Assembly: GCF_900187385.1 (NCBI RefSeq)
Contig: NZ_FYEY01000001.1
Coordinates: 7,254,001-7,318,000 of the forward strand
Length of the DNA: 64,000 nt
Source of the DNA: Streptomyces sp. 2114.4
Lineage (GTDB): Bacteria; Actinomycetota; Actinomycetes; Streptomycetales; Streptomycetaceae
Direction of reading: 5' to 3'
Shown: positions 60,610-64,000 of the stretch, in pieces
Position numbering within the stretch: position 1 is the first letter of the stretch
Layout: every line of letters starts with the position of its first letter
Notes under the pieces: generated by a model
The model's input: the letters and a program-made list of their open reading frames with translations, nothing else
Told to the model about the DNA's origin: nothing
Database searches by the model: none
Position numbers and translations under genes: made by a program

Positions 60610-61802
60610 GCGGCCCCGCACTCCGGGCGGCCCGGCTCTCCCCGGCCGATGTGCTGCGGGTCGGCGCCGAGGGCCTGCGCAGTCGTCGCACCCGCGTCGT
60701 GCTGTCCGCCCTCGGCATCGCGATCGGCATCGCCACGATGGTCGCGGTCATCGGCCTGTCGACCTCCAGCCGCGCCGACATCATGGGCCGGATGGACCGG
60801 CTCGGCACCAACCTGCTCACCGCCGAGGCGGGCAAGGACGCCATGGGACGCGCTGCCAAACTCCCCAAGAACGCCGTGGCGATGGTCGAGCGGATCGGCC
60901 CCGTCCAACACGCCACCGCCATCGGCGCGGTCGATGCCCGGGTGCGGCGCAGCGATGCCGTGCCGGAGGAGATGGCGGCGGGCATCACGGTCCAGGCCGC
61001 CCGCACCGACCTGCTGGGCGCACTCAACGCCCGTACCGGTCAGGGAAGCTGGCTGAACCGCGCCAGTGAACGCCTGCCCACCGTCGTGCTGGGCTCGGTG
61101 GCCGCCGGCCGCCTCGGCATCACCGAGCCCGGCGCCAAGATCCTGCTGAACGACCGCTGGTACGTCGTCACCGGCATCCTCGCGCCCATCGAGCTGGTGC
61201 CGACCCTGGACCGTACCGCCCTGGTCGGCTACCCCTCCGCCGAGCGTTACTTGGGCTTCGACGGCCACCCGACCATGCTCTTCGAGCGCTCCACGGACGC
61301 CTCCGTGGAGGCGGTCCAGGGCGTCTTGGCCCGTACGGTCAACCCGGGTGACGAGGCCTCGGTGAAGGTCTCCCGCCCCTCCGACGCCCTCGCGGCCAAG
61401 GCCGCCACCGACGAGGGGATGACCAGTCTGATGCTGGGCCTGGGTGCGGTGGCGCTGCTCGTCGGCGGGGTGGGCGTGGCCAACACCATGGTGATCTCGG
61501 TGCTGGAGCGCCGCCAGGAGATCGGGCTGCGCCGCGCCCTCGGCGCGACAAAAGGTTCGATCCGGATCCAATTCCTCACCGAATCACTGCTGTTGTCAGC
61601 CCTCGGCGGGCTGGCGGGCGCCGCGCTGGGCGCCGCCGCCACGGCCGTCTTCGCGCACGCCCAGGGCTGGACCGTCGTCGTACCGCCGTGGTCGCTGGCC
61701 GGCGGCCTGGGCGCCACCCTGGTGATCGGCGTCATCGCGGGCCTCTATCCGGCGGTACGGGCCTCCCGACTGCATCCGACGGTGGCGCTCGCGGCGTCCT
61801 GA
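60606..61802 (+). CDS. MacB-type ABC exporter permease (FtsX fold)
   Basis: A 398-residue permease with the four-helix FtsX/MacB topology. One helix near 29-49 (VLSALGIAIGIATMVAVIGL), a large outside domain (about 60-270), then three helices near 280-300, 325-350 and 370-390. The MacB signature EIGLRRALGATKGSIRIQFLTESLLLS is intact. Last gene of the operon, presumably exporting a peptide, antibiotic or lipid under the divergent two-component system. Confidence 0.92.
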   Translation: MSGPALRAARLSPADVLRVGAEGLRSRRTRVVLSALGIAIGIATMVAVIGLSTSSRADIMGRMDRLGTNLLTAEAGKDAMGRAAKLPKNAVAMVERIGPVQHATAIGAVDARVRRSDAVPEEMAAGITVQAARTDLLGALNARTGQGSWLNRASERLPTVVLGSVAAGRLGITEPGAKILLNDRWYVVTGILAPIELVPTLDRTALVGYPSAERYLGFDGHPTMLFERSTDASVEAVQGVLARTVNPGDEASVKVSRPSDALAAKAATDEGMTSLMLGLGAVALLVGGVGVANTMVISVLERRQEIGLRRALGATKGSIRIQFLTESLLLSALGGLAGAALGAAATAVFAHAQGWTVVVPPWSLAGGLGATLVIGVIAGLYPAVRASRLHPTVALAAS

Positions 61803-62229
61803 CCGGCGGCGGAGTTCCGCTCGGCGGAGCTGCCGGTCCGCCTCGGACGATCGGCGGCTGTGCCGGTCGTCCGGGGCGGTGAGGCAAGAACGCCCCCCGG
61901 TCCCCATGTCCGGCTTCCTGGGCCGCCGTCCCGTATTTCGCATCTCACGGCGCTCGGCGGAAGTTAGCGGCTCACCGCACGGGGCGCGACCGATTTCCCC
62001 GCCCACGAAGAGGTGCGGCACCAGCCGCATCGCCGCACTCCTGCAAGCCGTTCTCGCTCTCCACGTGACCCGTTCACGCCGAAGCCGGAAAAGGCTCACT
62101 GCCCGACACCTTGTGGCCTGCGTCACTGGCTGGTTAAGCTCCAGCACGCTTCTGGCACATTTCCTCCGCAAGTTGACCTATTGGTGTGGCAATCTTCACG
62201 ATCTGCCCACAAACGTGAGGTGGCTTCGC
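61803..62229. other. Intergenic region, exporter / small TTA gene
   Basis: About 430 bp. It begins with a terminator and ends with a lower-G+C zone (about 62100-62215) containing TTGACC at about 62173, which is probably the promoter of the following three-gene unit. I see no gene within it. Confidence 0.5.
61844..61873 (+). terminator. Terminator hairpin after the exporter operon
   Basis: CGGACGA (61844-61850) and TCGTCCG (61867-61873) are perfect arms, and a CGGC/GCCG pair lies inside the 16-base loop. It is 42 bp after the permease stop. Confidence 0.5.
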
Positions 62230-62451
62230 ATGGAACGGCGAGCAGCGACCCCGCGCGCGGACGACTCACCGCACGGCTTACCGGCGGCGCTCTTCCGCGG
62301 TGCGCCGGGAAACCGTCCGGCAGCAGTCCGTCCGGCAGCAGTCCGTCCGGGAGACGGCCCGGCGCGGACGGGGTCCGACCGCGAGGCACGCGCCGACCGC
62401 ACCGCCCGCGTCACCCGCACCGCCACGAGACCGGCCGCGGGCCGTCCCTGA
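62230..62451 (+). CDS. Small Arg/Pro/Ala-rich protein with a TTA codon, coupled to an MFS exporter
   Basis: A 73-residue protein starting at ATG 62230 after a GAGGTGG ribosome site and overlapping the exporter start (TGATG). It has a TTA Leu codon at 62278-62280, rare in this kind of genome and read by bldA. RPAAV is repeated twice (an in-frame 15-bp repeat). There are no Cys, so thioether or disulfide chemistry is impossible. It could be a leader-like small gene, a translated spacer that couples the exporter, or a peptide substrate. I cannot assign it. Confidence 0.5.
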   Translation: MERRAATPRADDSPHGLPAALFRGAPGNRPAAVRPAAVRPGDGPARTGSDREARADRTARVTRTATRPAAGRP

Positions 62452-63722
62452 TGACGCACTCCGCTCCGGCGCCGGCGCCCGCCGTCCCCCTGCCGCACGC
62501 CCGCCGCGACGTCCGGCTGTTCTGGTGGGCGGGCACCTGCGACGCCCTCGGCAGCCAGGTGTCCGGGTTCGTTCTGCCGTTGCTGCTGTTGCGGCTGGGG
62601 CGTTCGCCTGCCGAAGTCGGCGCCCTCGCCGCACTCTTCGCGGTCGCCACGCTGGTCCTCGGCCCGTTCGCCGCCGTGCCCGCCGACCGCGGGGCCCGTA
62701 AGCGGGTGATGGTGGGCGCCGCGCTGGTGTCCGCCGCGGCGATGGCCGGGGTCACCGCGGCGGTCGCCGCGGGCCGGGTCCCGTTGGCCGTTCTCCTGGC
62801 CGCCGTACTCGTCGAACGGTGCGCGACCGCCTGCTACGAGGCGGCGTCGCTGGGCACCGTGGCGCTGGTGTGTCCCCCGGAGGAGTACCGGCAGGTGCTG
62901 TCCCGATTACAGGCGGGGGAGCGGGGAGCCCTCGTCGTCGGGCCCGCCCTGGGCGGACTGCTCTTCGCCGCCGGCGCCTGGCTGCCGTTCCTCGTGGACG
63001 CCCTGTCGTACGTCGTCGCGGCGGGCGGCATCCGCGCCATGCGCTCCGGTCTGTCCCCGCGGCCGGAGCAGCGGTCGCCGGGCGGTACGTCGCGCCGGAC
63101 CCGGCGGGCGCTGCTCGCCGAGGCCGGGGCAGGGGTGGGGCTGCTGCGCCGGGAGCCCGTCCTGCGGCTGGCGCTCGTCTGGATCTCGGCCGTCAACGCC
63201 CTGCTCGTCGCGCTGTATTACACGACGGTCTTCGCCCTCCAGGACCACGGCCGGGGGGCGGCTCCGCTGGGCCTGGTCCTCGCGCTGTCCGGGGCGGCCG
63301 GCCTTGCCGGTGCGCTGGCCGCACCGCGACTGGCCGCCCGGCACGCGCCGGCGACGCTGCTGGTGGCGGTGTCCTGGCTGATGGTGCCGCCCGCCGCGGC
63401 CCTGGCGGTGGCCCGCGAGGTCTGGCAGTTCGGACTGCTCCTCGGACTCCTCTGTTTCCTGACGCCACCGGCCACCGTGGCGCTGCAGGCCCGGATCCTC
63501 CGGATCACCCCGCCCGGACTGCAGGCCCGCACCGGCACCGTGCTGGCCACCGCGTCGGGCGCGGCGGCGGCCCTGGCCCCGGCCCTCGCCGGGCTGTCGG
63601 CCGGCCGCGCCGGGGCCGGAGCGACCCTCCTGGGCTGTGCGGTGCTGCTGACCGTGCTCGCGCTGTACGCGACCCGCGGTGCATCGAGCCTTCCCCGCGG
63701 GACGAAGGAGGAGACCGTATGA
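62451..63722 (+). CDS. MFS exporter
   Basis: A 423-residue major-facilitator protein with about 12 membrane helices and no fused domain, similar in layout to macrolide/drug-efflux MFS pumps. Starts after an N-terminal Ala/Pro stretch at LFWWAGTCDALGSQVSGFVLP. Helix 2-3 loop has PADRGARKRVMV, the family's motif A variant. It overlaps the small gene upstream and the peptidase gene downstream, so the three are one translation unit. The substrate is unknown. Confidence 0.88.
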   Translation: MTHSAPAPAPAVPLPHARRDVRLFWWAGTCDALGSQVSGFVLPLLLLRLGRSPAEVGALAALFAVATLVLGPFAAVPADRGARKRVMVGAALVSAAAMAGVTAAVAAGRVPLAVLLAAVLVERCATACYEAASLGTVALVCPPEEYRQVLSRLQAGERGALVVGPALGGLLFAAGAWLPFLVDALSYVVAAGGIRAMRSGLSPRPEQRSPGGTSRRTRRALLAEAGAGVGLLRREPVLRLALVWISAVNALLVALYYTTVFALQDHGRGAAPLGLVLALSGAAGLAGALAAPRLAARHAPATLLVAVSWLMVPPAAALAVAREVWQFGLLLGLLCFLTPPATVALQARILRITPPGLQARTGTVLATASGAAAALAPALAGLSAGRAGAGATLLGCAVLLTVLALYATRGASSLPRGTKEETV

Positions 63723-64000
63723 CCGCGACCGCGGCAGGTACCGCCGCACCGCCGCCCGGCACCGGTTTCCGGGTCTACCGGCCGGCGCTCCCCGAGGTCT
63801 GCCCGCGCGACCCGGCACGGATGGCCCTGGCCGCGGACGCCGACGGCCGCTGCGAGATCTTCACCTGGAACGCCGCCACCGGCACCGCACGCCAGGTCAC
63901 CGACAGCCCGGACGGCACGGTGCACTGCGCCCTCGACGCGGACGCCCGGGTGTGGTGGTTCACCGAGGACCGCGGCGGCCAGGGGCTCTGGTACTTCCAG
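63719..64000 (+). CDS. S9-family (prolyl oligopeptidase-type) peptidase, N-terminal part
   Basis: The first 94 residues of a protein that runs off the right edge. After an Ala/Pro start it reads FRVYRPALPEVCPRDPARMALAA, CEIFTWNAATGTARQVTDSP and VWWFTEDRGGQGLWYF. These are propeller-blade motifs of S9 peptidases of the acylaminoacyl/prolyl-oligopeptidase kind. The catalytic serine domain is outside the window. ATGA overlap with the exporter. Some S9 enzymes remove leader peptides of RiPPs, but no RiPP enzyme is visible here. Confidence 0.75.
   Translation, partial: MTATAAGTAAPPPGTGFRVYRPALPEVCPRDPARMALAADADGRCEIFTWNAATGTARQVTDSPDGTVHCALDADARVWWFTEDRGGQGLWYFQ

Noticed and set aside
1..64000. 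tRNA or rRNA genes
   Set aside because: No cloverleaf-like or rRNA sequence was noticed when reading; a tRNA scan was not possible.

Overview
The DNA looks like a chromosomal segment of a Streptomyces or close relative. It has very high G+C, strong G/C bias at third codon positions, GTG/TTG starts, many ATGA start-stop overlaps, and typical families (SigE-type ECF sigma factor, FUSC protein, DUF6214 protein, PIG-V mannosyltransferase, PucR-type regulator, MacB-type exporter with an OmpR-type two-component system). No rRNA, tRNA or CRISPR array was seen.

Layout. 1-9.7 kb is accessory: a cut-off IS1182-type transposase, an alpha/beta hydrolase, a P450 with a TTA codon, an SDR, a DNA glycosylase gene missing its catalytic half, a VOC/MarR divergent pair, a plasmid-like ParA plus small partner, and an AraC regulator before pobA. 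10-18.3 kb holds a secreted SGNH hydrolase, then a TetR gene with twin operators facing a PaoABC-type molybdenum hydroxylase operon followed by a frameshifted xdhC. 18.4-22.1 kb holds a sigma factor with a membrane partner, a mannosyltransferase, a DUF72 protein and acylphosphatase.

22.1-27.1 kb is the most interesting part: a very compact class I lanthipeptide locus read leftward. It has a 46-residue precursor gene (FDLDLD leader box, two Cys), a full-length LanB and a LanC overlapping LanB by ATGA. A strong stem-loop lies between precursor and lanB. No transporter, leader protease, immunity or tailoring gene lies beside it. A divergent MurB homologue, in its own transcription unit, is the next gene upstream.

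27.5-36 kb holds the murB-like gene, a hydroxyacid dehydrogenase/oxidase pair with a divergent PucR regulator, a MarR gene fused head-to-head to a decapitated SDR gene, a frameshifted sugar-binding lipoprotein and an Lrp regulator. 36-50 kb is mostly conserved single genes: FUSC, lactonase, CbiX-like, GlcNAc-kinase-like, DUF2510 protein, ung, BNR protein, OYE with divergent ArsR, FprA-type reductase and DUF6214 protein. The last of these ends in seven 14-bp tandem repeats.

51.4-55.2 kb carries a second PaoABC-type operon without its own xdhC. 55.2-61.8 kb is a two-component system with a GerMN lipoprotein, divergent from a lipoprotein-adaptor-ATPase-permease operon. The right edge has a 73-codon gene with a TTA codon, an MFS exporter and the start of an S9 peptidase, all overlapping. 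Four genes are decayed or frameshifted (alkA-like, xdhC, SDR, sugar-binding protein), so this is an evolutionarily active stretch, unless the two single-base shifts are sequencing errors.
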